Of a DNA stretch of 64,000 nt, positions 44,536 to 53,407 are shown piece after piece (the stretch's first letter is position 1; every line of letters begins with the position of its first letter). Location of the stretch: positions 1,116,001-1,180,000 of the forward strand of contig NZ_CP038231.1 in assembly GCF_006542395.2 (NCBI RefSeq), read 5' to 3'. Under the pieces are notes generated by a model. It worked only from the letters and a program-made list of their open reading frames with translations. It was not told the origin of the DNA and did no database searches. The translations under genes were made by a program, and so were the position numbers. Source of the DNA: Formicincola oecophyllae. Its GTDB lineage: Bacteria > Pseudomonadota > Alphaproteobacteria > Acetobacterales > Acetobacteraceae.

Positions 44536-45546
44536 ATGGCTTCCCAACCAGAACAACCTTCAAGGCGCGGCGTATTGCTGGGCACCGCACTGGGTGCTGC
44601 CGCCCTGGCAGCGGGGGCCATGCCCCGCACAGCCCAGGCCCAGGATACTGGCAGCCCCGCCCCGCCCCTTTTCGACCCAGTGGGTGCCTACCCAGCCCCA
44701 CCTTTCCCCCCGCAACCCCAGCCCTGGCCAGGCTTGCAATCCAAAATGCACCCTGTGCCTGATTGCGGCGAGAAATCCTACACAGGCTCAGGTCGCATGA
44801 AAGGCCGCCATGCCTTGGTGACAGGTGGTGATTCAGGCATTGGCCGGGCAGTAGCCATCGCTTTAGCGCGTGAAGGGGCTGATGTGGCCTTGAACTACCT
44901 CCCGCAAGAGGAATCGGACGCGCGTGAGGTCATAGCCCTCATCCGTCAGTCTGGCCGTAAAGCTGTGGCGCTGCCTGGAGACCTGCGCGATGAGGCTTTC
45001 TGCAAAAGCCTTGTAGCGCAGGCGGCAAGCAGCTTGGGCGCGCTCGACTGCCTCATCAATTCAGCGGGACGGCAGCATTTTCATGAAAGCATCCTTGACC
45101 TCTCCACTGAGGAGCTGGACTGGACGCTGAAAACCAACATCTATTCACTGGTGTGGCTGATCAAGGCGGCAGTGCCACTGATGCCGCCTGGTAGTGCCAT
45201 TGTGAACACCACATCGCGCCAAGCTTACTCCCCCAGTGCCAACTTGGTTGATTACGCGGCCACAAAAGCTGCCATCGCCAACATGACGCGTTCCCTGGGC
45301 AAGCAACTTCTGCCAAAGGGTATTCGTGTTAATGCTGTGGCGCCGGGGCCTTTCTGGACCCCTCTTCAGGTTTGCGGCGCCCAACCTGAGGCCGTGGTGG
45401 AACATTTTGGCGCCGAGGTCGCCTACCACCGCCCAGGACAGCCGGTGGAGATCGCGCCCGTCTACGTCACCCTAGCTAGCACAGACAGTTCCTACGTGGC
45501 TGGGCAGGTCTGGGGCATAACCGGCGGCAGCGGCGAGCCGGGCTGA
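44536..45546 (+). CDS. Tat-exported short-chain dehydrogenase/reductase
   Basis: A classical SDR of 336 residues with a twin-arginine signal (SRRGVLLGTALGAAALAAGA) and a Pro-rich linker. It then has the cofactor motif TGGDSGIG (T96-G103), INSAG, catalytic Ser227 (NTTSRQAY), and Y240-x3-K244. The body resembles glucose/ribitol-type or YhxC-like SDRs. A Tat signal implies export with its NAD(P) cofactor already bound, which is rare for SDRs; glucose-fructose oxidoreductase is a precedent from another family. AGGAG lies about 8 nt before the ATG. It lies between the dead and the live EamA genes. The substrate is unknown. Confidence 0.8.
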   Translation: MASQPEQPSRRGVLLGTALGAAALAAGAMPRTAQAQDTGSPAPPLFDPVGAYPAPPFPPQPQPWPGLQSKMHPVPDCGEKSYTGSGRMKGRHALVTGGDSGIGRAVAIALAREGADVALNYLPQEESDAREVIALIRQSGRKAVALPGDLRDEAFCKSLVAQAASSLGALDCLINSAGRQHFHESILDLSTEELDWTLKTNIYSLVWLIKAAVPLMPPGSAIVNTTSRQAYSPSANLVDYAATKAAIANMTRSLGKQLLPKGIRVNAVAPGPFWTPLQVCGAQPEAVVEHFGAEVAYHRPGQPVEIAPVYVTLASTDSSYVAGQVWGITGGSGEPG

Positions 45547-45619
45547 TTGGCCAGCAGCCCCATTTGCCTTATGGTGCCGGCTCGGCAACACCACGGCAAA
45601 CAAGGCTGGCATCCACATC

Positions 45620-46528
45620 ATGAGCGTTAACGGAGTGCACGTGGCCAGGCGGGAGCTTGTCATCGGCTTGTCCATCCTGCTGGTTTTGGCATGGGGTAGC
45701 ACGTTCCCCGTCATCAACATGGCTTTGGGGAATGGTTTCACCCCAGTCCCCCTGGCTGCGGCGCGCTACGGCCTGGCCGGCCTGATCATTCTGCCAGCCC
45801 TGCTGCGTGCGCCCAGAATGTCCCCCTCAGCCTGGGGCGGGTTCGCCCTTTGCGGCCTGACAGGTATTGCTGCGTTCAATGTTTTTCTCAACTGGGGGGA
45901 GATGACGGTCTCTGGCTCCGCAGCCAGCCTCATCAATGCCTCCACCCCCATCATGGCCGCTTTGATGGGGGTTTTCCTGGGCCGGGAAAAACTCACGGCT
46001 TCTGGATGGCTGGGGTCCATTGTAGCGCTTTGCGGTGTGGCTGTTGTGTGCCAAGCCAGCGAAAGCGTGACATTGGGTTGGGGGGCGCTGCTTGTTGTGG
46101 GGTCGGCCTTTTCCAACGCCGTGTTTAACGTGCTGCAAAAACCTTTGGCCCACCGCTATGGCGCTTTGCTCACCATGGGGTGGGTCATCATGGCTGGCGC
46201 TTTCTTCTTGTTGCCCTGGCTGCCAGAAGCCCTGGGCGAACTGCGCGCCGCCCCGTGGGCTGGCCGGGCGGAGGTACTGTGGCTGGCCTTAGTTCCCGGC
46301 CTGGTTGGCTTCGCGTGCTGGGCATGGCTTCTGAAGCATGTCAGGCTCTCACAAGCTTTGTTGCTCCTTTACGCCGTGCCGCCAGCTGCCATTGTAGAAG
46401 GCGTTGTGCTGCAGGGGCAATGGCCAGGCCTTGAAACGCTGGTTGGCGGTTGCATCGTGCTGGGTGGGCTGGCGCTTTCGCGCCTCGACCGGCCGCGGCC
46501 CACGCCAACCCTGGCCCCTGAACCCTAA
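45620..46528 (+). CDS. EamA/DMT family permease
   Basis: 302 residues with ten TM helices in two EamA repeats: WGSTFPVINMALGNGF and SAASLINASTPIMAALMGVF in the first, FSNAVFNVLQKPLAHRYG and LLYAVPPAAIVEGVVL in the second. Such permeases export amino acids or other metabolites; the substrate is not predictable. It begins 73 nt after the SDR gene and could be in its transcript. An inactive paralogue lies about 1.3 kb upstream. Confidence 0.85.
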   Translation: MSVNGVHVARRELVIGLSILLVLAWGSTFPVINMALGNGFTPVPLAAARYGLAGLIILPALLRAPRMSPSAWGGFALCGLTGIAAFNVFLNWGEMTVSGSAASLINASTPIMAALMGVFLGREKLTASGWLGSIVALCGVAVVCQASESVTLGWGALLVVGSAFSNAVFNVLQKPLAHRYGALLTMGWVIMAGAFFLLPWLPEALGELRAAPWAGRAEVLWLALVPGLVGFACWAWLLKHVRLSQALLLLYAVPPAAIVEGVVLQGQWPGLETLVGGCIVLGGLALSRLDRPRPTPTLAPEP

Positions 46529-46569
46529 GGGGGCGAGTATGAGTAAGGGCCTTCACCAATTGTGAATTG

Positions 46570-46655
46570 TGGTGCGCGCTGCGGGACTTGAACCCGCACG
46601 CCCATACGGACTCGAGATTTTAAGTCTCGTGCGTCTACCATTCCGCCAAGCGCGC
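46570..46655 (-). tRNA. tRNA-Leu (anticodon TAA)
   Basis: On the minus strand an 86-nt class II cloverleaf: acceptor GCGCGCT/AGCGCGC, anticodon stem CGAGA/TCTCG around CTTAAAA (anticodon TAA), a long variable arm, T-arm GTTCAAG, and an encoded CCA. Confidence 0.95.
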
Positions 46656-46736
46656 CTGGGGCCACACTTATAGATAATTGCCGCCTTTTGGGAAAGGGTG
46701 CGGCACATAATAATGCCCTTAGGCACCTGTTAGCTT

Positions 46737-47525
46737 TTACACCATGGCATGGAGGGCAAGGCCATTTTGGCGCAGCCAAGCCTCCGCCTCTTTCAAGGTG
46801 TGGGCGCGCGTTGAAGATCGGGCGCCCTCAGGCGATGACCAGGGTGCTTCGTGAAGCTGGCCGCAACAATGCCAAAAAGCGGCGCTGTGGTTAAAATGGT
46901 GCAGGTGGGCCAGTTCATGGGCCATGACGTAATCACGCACGTCAGGGGGTGCCATTATCAAACGCCAGCTCAGCATCAGGCGTCCTTGGCGCGTGCAGCT
47001 TCCCCAGCGGCTGGTGGGGTCGCGCAAGGCCAGGGAGCTGGGGCGCAGCAAGGGAAGGCCGTGGTTTTTATGGCCACCCTGGGCACAGGCGGCAAGCAGG
47101 GCGGGGAAGGTCCGTCCCGCCTCAGCGCGCAGGAAATCACGCAGGCGCCGCGGCTTGTGCGCACTCGCCCCTTTAAGGAACAGTGTTTGGTTGGCTCTGT
47201 CCAAGGTTGTGGTGGCCAGGGCTGCTTCTGTAGCATCGCTTAAGGCGAAGCGCTGCCCCCCTACCATGACAGCGCCGCTTTCAAGCGCTGGCGCGGGCAG
47301 CTTGGCCAGTGCGCCTGTCACCCAATCCATACGGCTGGCCAGGAAGGCATGGCCCATTTGGCGGCTTGCGCCGGTTGGTAACGTCACCACCACCCCACGC
47401 AGCTGTGGGTCAAGGCGCAATGAGATGTGCCGCGCGCGGCTAGAATGGCGCCAAACGATGGGAAAATTGGCCAGTCCTTCCCAGCTGGCCTGGTGGGGGT
47501 GGACTGCCTCAGGCCAAGCAGCCAT
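46737..47525 (-). CDS. YgjP/DUF45-type zinc metallopeptidase
   Basis: A 262-residue protein of the YgjP-like metallopeptidase family. The zinc site is in VMAHELAHLHHFNHSAAFW, with HELAH plus a downstream His. Upstream are SRWGSCTRQGRLMLSWRLIMAP and an N-terminal beta domain starting WRHSSRARHISLRLDP. The biological substrate is unknown. It starts one base after the stop of the YcgN-like gene, so the two are co-transcribed. A Trp-rich segment near the C-terminus (LHEAPWSSPEG) is unusual. Confidence 0.8.
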   Translation of the reverse strand: MAAWPEAVHPHQASWEGLANFPIVWRHSSRARHISLRLDPQLRGVVVTLPTGASRQMGHAFLASRMDWVTGALAKLPAPALESGAVMVGGQRFALSDATEAALATTTLDRANQTLFLKGASAHKPRRLRDFLRAEAGRTFPALLAACAQGGHKNHGLPLLRPSSLALRDPTSRWGSCTRQGRLMLSWRLIMAPPDVRDYVMAHELAHLHHFNHSAAFWHCCGQLHEAPWSSPEGARSSTRAHTLKEAEAWLRQNGLALHAMV

Positions 47526-47526
47526 G

Positions 47527-48141
47527 TCAGGGCGTGCGCTTGGTGGGGGCGGGCTTCACGTGTCGCTTCAATTGCTGTGGCCGCTCCGCCCTAGCGGGCC
47601 ATTTTCCAGGCCACGCTGTTTCGTGGTCTTCCAAGGCCCCCGCTTGCTTTTCGCTGATGGCGCGTCCATCCACCCCCACGCCCACCTGGCGCACGGTTTC
47701 AGCTGTGCCTGAACGCAAGGGGTGCCAGGTGGGCAGATCGAAACCGTCACGCAGAAGTTTGTAAGCACATGTTGGTGGCAGCCAGTCCAATGTGGGCAGC
47801 AGGGCCGGGGTCAGCTGGATGCAGTCAGGCACAAAGCGCTGGCGCACCTTGTAGCGCGTGCAGTGACCACTGCAACTGTCAAGCAGGCGGCAGCCCACAT
47901 TGGTCCAGATGATTTCATCTGTTTCCATGTCCCGAAGTTTCTCAAGGCAGCACCGCCCGCAGCCATCGCACAGTGATTCCCACTGCGTTCTGGTCATTTC
48001 GTCCAAAGGGGTGGTGCGCCAGAAAGGCGCTTCCTTATGGGGGTCTTCCCCGCCTTGGGCCACTATAGTGGGCGATGTGGGGGGGTGTTGGGCTTCACGC
48101 CTTGTTGGCGCGGTTGGTGCTGCCTGGTTGGGGTGTTTCAT
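47527..48141 (-). CDS. YcgN/UPF0260 family cysteine-cluster protein
   Basis: A protein of about 204 residues with the family start PFWRTTPLDEMTRTQWESL and the cysteine clusters LCDGCGRCCLEKL, NVGCRLLDSCSGHCTRY and VPDCIQL, probably metal or Fe-S ligands. LPPTCAYKLL and the Trp-rich C-terminal part also match. The function of the family is unknown. The Met at 48141 adds about 45 residues before the core, and other starts are possible. It is linked to the YgjP-like gene. Confidence 0.8.
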   Translation of the reverse strand: MKHPNQAAPTAPTRREAQHPPTSPTIVAQGGEDPHKEAPFWRTTPLDEMTRTQWESLCDGCGRCCLEKLRDMETDEIIWTNVGCRLLDSCSGHCTRYKVRQRFVPDCIQLTPALLPTLDWLPPTCAYKLLRDGFDLPTWHPLRSGTAETVRQVGVGVDGRAISEKQAGALEDHETAWPGKWPARAERPQQLKRHVKPAPTKRTP

Positions 48142-48284
48142 GCCACCACCCATAGCATGGCCGGCCTGGGCTGGCATTCCTTGGCTGCGCCCTTGCTTCT
48201 GGACAGCTCTGCAGGAGTGGCGCAAAGTCGATGGGTTGAGAGTCAACCACATTTCATTCCATTGCAGTTGAAAGGCCAGGCATC

Positions 48285-48572
48285 ATGAGCGACGAGAAAA
48301 ACACGGCCAGCAAATTGGCCCAGGAAGGCCAGGACCACATCGAGGCCCTGACTGACCAGTTCCGTTCCTTCCTCAGCTCCCCCAAGGGCCAGTCCATGGA
48401 GGTGCTTGGCAAGGAGGCTGGCGCGCGCGCCAAGGAGGCCCTGGACAAGTTGGAAAACATCAACCAGCCTGAACTCAAGGAAGCGCAGAAGAAAGTTCGC
48501 CACCGCCCCATCGCCAGCGTCCTCCTTTCGCTGCTGGTTGGTTTTGTCCTGGGGCGCCTGACCAAGAGCTGA
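48285..48572 (+). CDS. YqjD/ElaB-like (DUF883) membrane-anchored protein
   Basis: A 95-residue protein with a long amphipathic helix (EGQDHIEALTDQFRSFLSS; AGARAKEALDKLENI) and a C-terminal TM anchor (RPIASVLLSLLVGFVLGRLT) after a basic patch. This is the layout of YqjD/ElaB, which tether ribosomes to the inner membrane in stationary phase. The following gene encodes a YqjE-like protein, supporting the assignment. Confidence 0.7.
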   Translation: MSDEKNTASKLAQEGQDHIEALTDQFRSFLSSPKGQSMEVLGKEAGARAKEALDKLENINQPELKEAQKKVRHRPIASVLLSLLVGFVLGRLTKS

Positions 48573-48809
48573 CGTTACCCTTCTGGCAAAGTGCCTTGAA
48601 CAAGGCTTGCCTGAATGTGTCCTGGCCATTTTGGCCAAGGGCACGCAGGCCAGTCGGGGTGAACATGCTTTTTAGGTGGGTTGTGCAATCAGGCCCGGCT
48701 TGCGACAATCCCTGAAAATCCTCCTATTGAACCAGGGTGCTGGCGCCTTGATGACCAACCCCGTTATAAGGCAGCTTATGCTCACTCAAACAGGGACCAC
48801 AGTACTGTG

Positions 48810-49316
48810 ATGACCAACCCTTTTGAACTTTGCCAAGATGCTTTGCATGCCCAGGGGCAGCTTTTTGCCGCCATTTTCAAGCGCTTCGGCATGCGGGCGG
48901 TCATGGCCGCCGCCATGGTGGTGTTCCTGCTTGGGGCCTTTGTCACGTTTCATGGGGTGCTCTGGGCGCTTTTCTATACGGTGCTGGGGCTTGGGGCGTT
49001 GAGTTCCGCTTTGTGCGTCCTGGGGTTTGATCTACTGGGCGTGCTGGTGTTTGGCTTCCTCATGATGCGTGGCCGCCGGCCAGACAGGGCGGAAGATCAG
49101 GCACGGATGAAACGCAACGCCGTGATGGAGGATTTGCGCCAGTCCTTGGCTTTCAGTGCGCTGACGGCGCTTTTGTTCGGGCCTTTGGGGCGTATGCTGC
49201 GCGACATGATTATTCGCCATGTGCGTAATGCTTTCACCAAACGTCATGAGCGCGCTGAGGAACAACCCCCCATCAAGCAAGCCCCCCCCAAGCGCGGCTT
49301 GTTTGGGCGGCGTTGA
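48810..49316 (+). CDS. Phage-holin-like (YqjE-type) membrane protein
   Basis: A protein of about 168 residues with two or three TM helices (AVMAAAMVVFLLGAFVTFHG; LWALFYTVLGLGALSSALC; LGVLVFGFLMM) and a long basic cytoplasmic tail ending PPKRGLFGRR. Size, helices and position after a YqjD-like gene suggest the YqjE/holin 3-6 family. It is not a phage gene by context. The start at 48810 is uncertain: the frame is open from 48681, and GTG 48807 adjoins. Confidence 0.55.
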   Translation: MTNPFELCQDALHAQGQLFAAIFKRFGMRAVMAAAMVVFLLGAFVTFHGVLWALFYTVLGLGALSSALCVLGFDLLGVLVFGFLMMRGRRPDRAEDQARMKRNAVMEDLRQSLAFSALTALLFGPLGRMLRDMIIRHVRNAFTKRHERAEEQPPIKQAPPKRGLFGRR

Positions 49317-49578
49317 GGAACGCCCCACCCCAACCGCTTTGCATCGCCCTGTCCTGGGCGTGAGGTAGGCCAGTCTGGCTGGGGTGTGGCAGTATTGCAT
49401 CATGGAAGCGCCTTTCCCTTGCATTCAGCTCAGAAGGGGTTTGAAAAGCAGGTGCTGGCCAAAGGCCGCCTTATCGGTTAGAGCGGTCGGGCAATTGAAA
49501 CGCACCAGGCACGGTGGATGTGGTTCAGGCCACTCATCTGGCAGGCGCTGGGCCATCAACGGCACGCAGGAGGGGCTG

Positions 49579-49773
49579 ATGCTGGCGGAAGTCAATCTAT
49601 TTGGCATTTATGTCGCCCCCATCTCGATTTATGCCGTTGCGGCGACATTTGTCACAGTAACGATACGCAAAATACTTTGGCGCCTTGGCGCGTTGGGGTG
49701 GTTTTGGCACGTTCCGTTGCTTGAGGTGGCGCTGTATGCCTGTGTCCTGTGTCTTCTCGTGCTTTACGTGTGA
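49579..49773 (+). CDS. DUF1656 (AaeX-like) small membrane protein
   Basis: A 64-residue protein with two TM helices: LFGIYVAPISIYAVAATFVT, and a second one ending ACVLCLLVLYV. This is the DUF1656 pattern of AaeX, the small component of aromatic-acid efflux systems. AGGAGG lies about 6 nt before the ATG. The membrane-fusion gene follows after 50 nt. The large FUSC permease that usually comes first is not present upstream. Confidence 0.85.
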   Translation: MLAEVNLFGIYVAPISIYAVAATFVTVTIRKILWRLGALGWFWHVPLLEVALYACVLCLLVLYV

Positions 49774-49823
49774 AGGGGGCAGGCTATGAATGCAGCCCCT
49801 GACGTGATGGAGGAATTGACAGC

Positions 49824-50735
49824 GTGAACTGGCTTGCCCGCCTTGTCGGCCCTGTCCTGACCGGTTTGGTCGTGTGCATCGCTGTCGGCCTTTCTTATGT
49901 CGTGTGGGACGTCTACGTCCTTGATCCCTGGACCCGTGATGGGCGCGTGCGCGCTTATGTGGTGGTGGCTGCGCCGGAAGTGGAGGGCACGGTCATCTCA
50001 GTTCCGGTGGTGGACAATCAGTTCGTCCACAAGGGCGACCCGCTATTCTCTATCGACACGCTGCGTTTCCGCCTGGCTGTAGACGAAGCCCGCGCCCGTG
50101 TCGCTGGCACCACGGACGAGTATGAGCTGGCCGTTGCCAACGCGCACCGCCGCCGTGGCCTTCACGGTGTCGTCTCGCGCGAGGATGTGGACATCTACGA
50201 TTCGGAAGTGGTGGGCAAGCGCGCTGCCATGGACGCCGCCAAGGCAGCCTTGGACACGGCCCTCCTCAATCTGCAGCGTTCCACCATCTACGCCCCTGTG
50301 GATGGCTACGTCACTAACCTGCAGCTGCGCGTTGGCGATTACGCCAAAATCGGCGAAGGGCGCATTTCTGTCATTGACGCTGCAAGCTTCTGGATGAACG
50401 CTTATTTTGAGGAAACCAAGCTGCACGGCGTTCACATCGGTGACAAAGCGCGCATCAAGCTAATGGGCTACCGGGAGGTCCTTCAGGGCCATGTGGTTAG
50501 CATTGGCCGTGGCATCAACGACCAGAACGGCGTATGGGACCGGCTGGGGCTGCCTGACGTTGACCCCATCTTCACCTGGGTGCGCTTGGCGCAGCGCATT
50601 CCCGTGCGTGTGGAATTTGATGAAGTCCCCCCCTACATCATCCTGGCTGCTGGCGAAACAGCCAGTGTCGCTGTGGGGCCTGTGCGCAGGGGCGCCAACG
50701 GCATCCTGACCACCTGGCTGCAGAACCATTTGTGA
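49824..50735 (+). CDS. HlyD/AaeA-type membrane fusion protein
   Basis: 303 residues: one N-terminal TM (GPVLTGLVVCIAVGLSYVVW), DPWTRDGRVRAYVVVAAPEV (the family start), a lipoyl/barrel-sandwich domain (VEGTVISVPVVDNQFVHKGD), a short coiled hairpin, and YAPVDGYVTNLQLRVGDYAK. It links an inner-membrane pump to the outer-membrane channel. It lies between the DUF1656 gene and an OMF gene, as in aae-like operons. Confidence 0.9.
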   Translation: MNWLARLVGPVLTGLVVCIAVGLSYVVWDVYVLDPWTRDGRVRAYVVVAAPEVEGTVISVPVVDNQFVHKGDPLFSIDTLRFRLAVDEARARVAGTTDEYELAVANAHRRRGLHGVVSREDVDIYDSEVVGKRAAMDAAKAALDTALLNLQRSTIYAPVDGYVTNLQLRVGDYAKIGEGRISVIDAASFWMNAYFEETKLHGVHIGDKARIKLMGYREVLQGHVVSIGRGINDQNGVWDRLGLPDVDPIFTWVRLAQRIPVRVEFDEVPPYIILAAGETASVAVGPVRRGANGILTTWLQNHL

Positions 50736-50829
50736 TGACCACGCCAACCACCGCCCTGCTCCCTGCGCAGCTGCCCTGTTGGGAAAAGACTGGACGCTTA
50801 CCAGCGCCGTGCCCGCTGGAGGGCCTGTC

Positions 50830-52374
50830 ATGAAACGCTTTCTCTCAGCCATGGTTGGCTGCTGCGTCCTGTTGGCGTCTTGCAAGGTTGGGCCTGACTA
50901 CAAGCCCGAGAAAATGCCGATTTCGCGGCAGTTCGCCAGCGCCAAGTACCAAGACCCCACTAAGGAACAGTTGGACGCCACTGCGCGTGAGCTGAAGACT
51001 TGGTGGGCGCGCTTCAACGACCCCGTTCTCAATGCATTGATCGCGCGCGCTGTGGCGGGCAATTACGACTTGCAGGCAGCCACCCAGCACATCATGGCTG
51101 CGCAGGCCTATAAAATGCAGGTACAGGCGCAATGGTACCCGCACCTCAGCGTAAATGCGGGCGGGGGCAACACGCGTTACTCAACCGCCATCGACAATTG
51201 GCCGTTGCGCCCTTTCCACCGTGACGGGCCAGGGCGCTACAACACGGAGCACACGGGCCCAGGCAAATACGCTGACGCCGCCATTATGACCTGGGGCGCC
51301 ACGGGTGGCTGGATTCTGGACATTTTTGGCCAGATCGCCCGTGAGGTCGAATCACAGCAGCACATGGTGCAGGCCACCATCGCCCAGCGCAGGGCTGTTT
51401 TGCTGGGCATCCTCAGCGGTGTGGCCAGTGACTATATCGCTTTGCGCACCATCCAGGAACGCCTTGGCGTGGTGGAGAACTCCATCCGCACAGCCCACCA
51501 ATCCACCGACATGGCCCAGCGCATGTTCGCCAATGGCGTTGGCAACTCGCTTTCCGTTTCACAGGCCTTGGCGGAGGAGCACTCAGAGCGGGCGCGCCTG
51601 CCGGTGCTTCTGGCCCAACAGCAGCACATGATCCATGCCATCGCCATCTTGATGGGGGAAATGCCTGGCACGTTGGAGCCAGCCCTAGAACGGCGCCAGA
51701 AAATGCCCCACCAGCCTGCTTTCCCAGCGGCGCTCCCTTCAACCGTGCTTGAGAACCGCCCTGACATCCAGGAAGCCCAGCAGGTCTACGCAGCCTCTAT
51801 GGCGCGCATTGGCATGGCGGTGGCAGACCTCTACCCCCATTTCAGCGTGCCCATCACCTTTGATCCCAACGCCTCCGCCTTTTCTGAAATGTTCACGCTT
51901 TACGGTATGGCGTGGAACTTCCTGCTGATGGCTTCCGTGCCTGTGTTGGATGGCGGGCGTATCACGTCCGAAATCCTGCAGGCGCGCGCCGCGGCTGAGG
52001 GCAGCAGGCTGGGTTACCGCCAAACTGTCCTAGATGCATTCGGCCAGGTGGAAGACACCATGACGGACTGGCAGCAGGACAATGTCCAGGTGCAGGAACG
52101 TTTGGCGGCCGCCAACCAGGCCACGCTGGCGCGCGACCAGGCGCAGGAGCTTTACGCTGCTGGCCTCACCCCCTTCCTGGATGTGCTCAACACCCAGCAG
52201 AACGCCCTTTCAGCCCAGGAAAGCGCTGTTATCACCAGGGGTGCGCGCCTTCATGACGCTGTCGCGCTCTATGTGGCCATGGGTGAAGGCTGGCAGGGCT
52301 ACCGTGGGCAGACGGAACTGCCCATTCAGCGCAACGGCGGTCCATCCATCATTGAACGCGCCTTCATGCGTTGA
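50830..52374 (+). CDS. Outer-membrane efflux lipoprotein, NodT/OprM family
   Basis: 514 residues with a lipobox (VLLASC, Cys18) followed by KVGPDYKPE, the classic start of RND/MFS-type outer-membrane factors. The two repeated helical-hairpin/strand halves are visible (WWARFNDPVLNALIARAVAG; ENRPDIQEAQQVYAASMARI; YAAGLTPFLDVLNTQQNAL). It forms the trimeric exit duct for the efflux set upstream. GAGGG precedes the ATG at 50830. Confidence 0.9.
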   Translation: MKRFLSAMVGCCVLLASCKVGPDYKPEKMPISRQFASAKYQDPTKEQLDATARELKTWWARFNDPVLNALIARAVAGNYDLQAATQHIMAAQAYKMQVQAQWYPHLSVNAGGGNTRYSTAIDNWPLRPFHRDGPGRYNTEHTGPGKYADAAIMTWGATGGWILDIFGQIAREVESQQHMVQATIAQRRAVLLGILSGVASDYIALRTIQERLGVVENSIRTAHQSTDMAQRMFANGVGNSLSVSQALAEEHSERARLPVLLAQQQHMIHAIAILMGEMPGTLEPALERRQKMPHQPAFPAALPSTVLENRPDIQEAQQVYAASMARIGMAVADLYPHFSVPITFDPNASAFSEMFTLYGMAWNFLLMASVPVLDGGRITSEILQARAAAEGSRLGYRQTVLDAFGQVEDTMTDWQQDNVQVQERLAAANQATLARDQAQELYAAGLTPFLDVLNTQQNALSAQESAVITRGARLHDAVALYVAMGEGWQGYRGQTELPIQRNGGPSIIERAFMR

Positions 52375-52390
52375 GGGTGGTTTGTGCCCT

Positions 52391-53407
52391 TCAAGGCAGC
52401 GGTACATCGGGATGGAGGGCTGAAAAACGCAGCGATGTCTGAAGCGGGGCGCCGCTTTCAGCATCAAAGGCCGTCACAAGCCCCCCTTCAGGGCGGCGCA
52501 TGGCTTCAAGCCCGGCCATGTGGATGATGCCAGCGGGTTTGTGGGGCCAGTAATGCTCACATATAACAGGCCCTCCGCCTGGTTGGCTGCGCATGAACCA
52601 TGGCCCCATGTAATTGCAGCTCACAGGCAGGTAATGCATGGGCAGCCCGCTGACATAGGCTGTCAGCCCAATGGCAAGCTGGTCGGAACTGAAGACGTTG
52701 CCTTTGCGGGCCAGGATGGTCTTCTGCCACTGCCGCAACACAGCCCAATGGGGTGCTTGGCGCGCCAGGGCGAACAATCCGCCGTTGAGGGTGGGCCGTT
52801 GCCCTGCCTGATGGCGCACTTTCCAAGGCAGCCGCGCTACAGCGCTGTTTTTGTAAAGAATTGAACGTACCTGCGCGAAACCCCACCCCAGCCAACGCAA
52901 CCTGAAAGGCTTGTGAGTGAACAGTTCTGGCACGCTTGCCATGGCATGGGTTGGTGCTGCTTGCGGACCAGCGCCAGTGACAACAGCTTCAGCGGCTGTG
53001 AAAAGGTCCGCCAAGGCCTGACCATCCTGCACCCAGGCATCCCCGTCCAGCCACAGGATCGTGTCATGGTTGGGGAAGAGCTGGTCCAGCCAGAGCTTGG
53101 AAAGCCCAATGGCCAAGTTGGGGCGTTTGGCAAGGGCTTTGCGCGCTTGGGGCGGCAAGGGCAGCTGCTGGGGAGCGCGCACCTGCACACCCACATTGGC
53201 TAAGCGTTGGCGTTCTGCTGGCTTCAGGCCGCCATCCACACAGGCCAGGTCTGTCGCGCGCCAATTTGGCAAGGCGCGGATAGAGGCCACCAGTTCACTA
53301 ATCATGGGGAAATAGGCGCTGTCGCCCCCCGTCACGATTAAGCGGCGTGGCGTGCCTGTGGCTTTGGTGCTCAGCAATGGTTGGTGAAAAAGGTGGGGAG
53401 AGGTCAT
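52391..53407 (-). CDS. GT-A fold glycosyltransferase, GT8-like
   Basis: 338 residues. The start RRLIVTGGDSAYFPMISELV resembles the nucleotide-binding strand, and the metal-binding DxD is D121-G-D123 in ILWLDGDAWVQDG. A later LNGGLFALAR (acceptor region) and IIHMAG (second metal-side His) fit family 8. It probably adds a hexose to surface polysaccharide or lipopolysaccharide. The gene is alone; donor and acceptor are unknown. Confidence 0.65.
   Translation of the reverse strand: MTSPHLFHQPLLSTKATGTPRRLIVTGGDSAYFPMISELVASIRALPNWRATDLACVDGGLKPAERQRLANVGVQVRAPQQLPLPPQARKALAKRPNLAIGLSKLWLDQLFPNHDTILWLDGDAWVQDGQALADLFTAAEAVVTGAGPQAAPTHAMASVPELFTHKPFRLRWLGWGFAQVRSILYKNSAVARLPWKVRHQAGQRPTLNGGLFALARQAPHWAVLRQWQKTILARKGNVFSSDQLAIGLTAYVSGLPMHYLPVSCNYMGPWFMRSQPGGGPVICEHYWPHKPAGIIHMAGLEAMRRPEGGLVTAFDAESGAPLQTSLRFSALHPDVPLP

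Noticed and set aside
48750-48830. Repeated ATGACCAACCC 60 bp apart before the YqjE-like gene
   Set aside because: Only about 11 bases are shared and the context differs; chance in GC-rich DNA is likely, though it leaves the start of that gene less certain.
49690-49710. Sigma-54-like TGGCACG followed by TTGC
   Set aside because: The GG-to-GC spacing is 11 instead of 10, and the site is inside the DUF1656 coding sequence.
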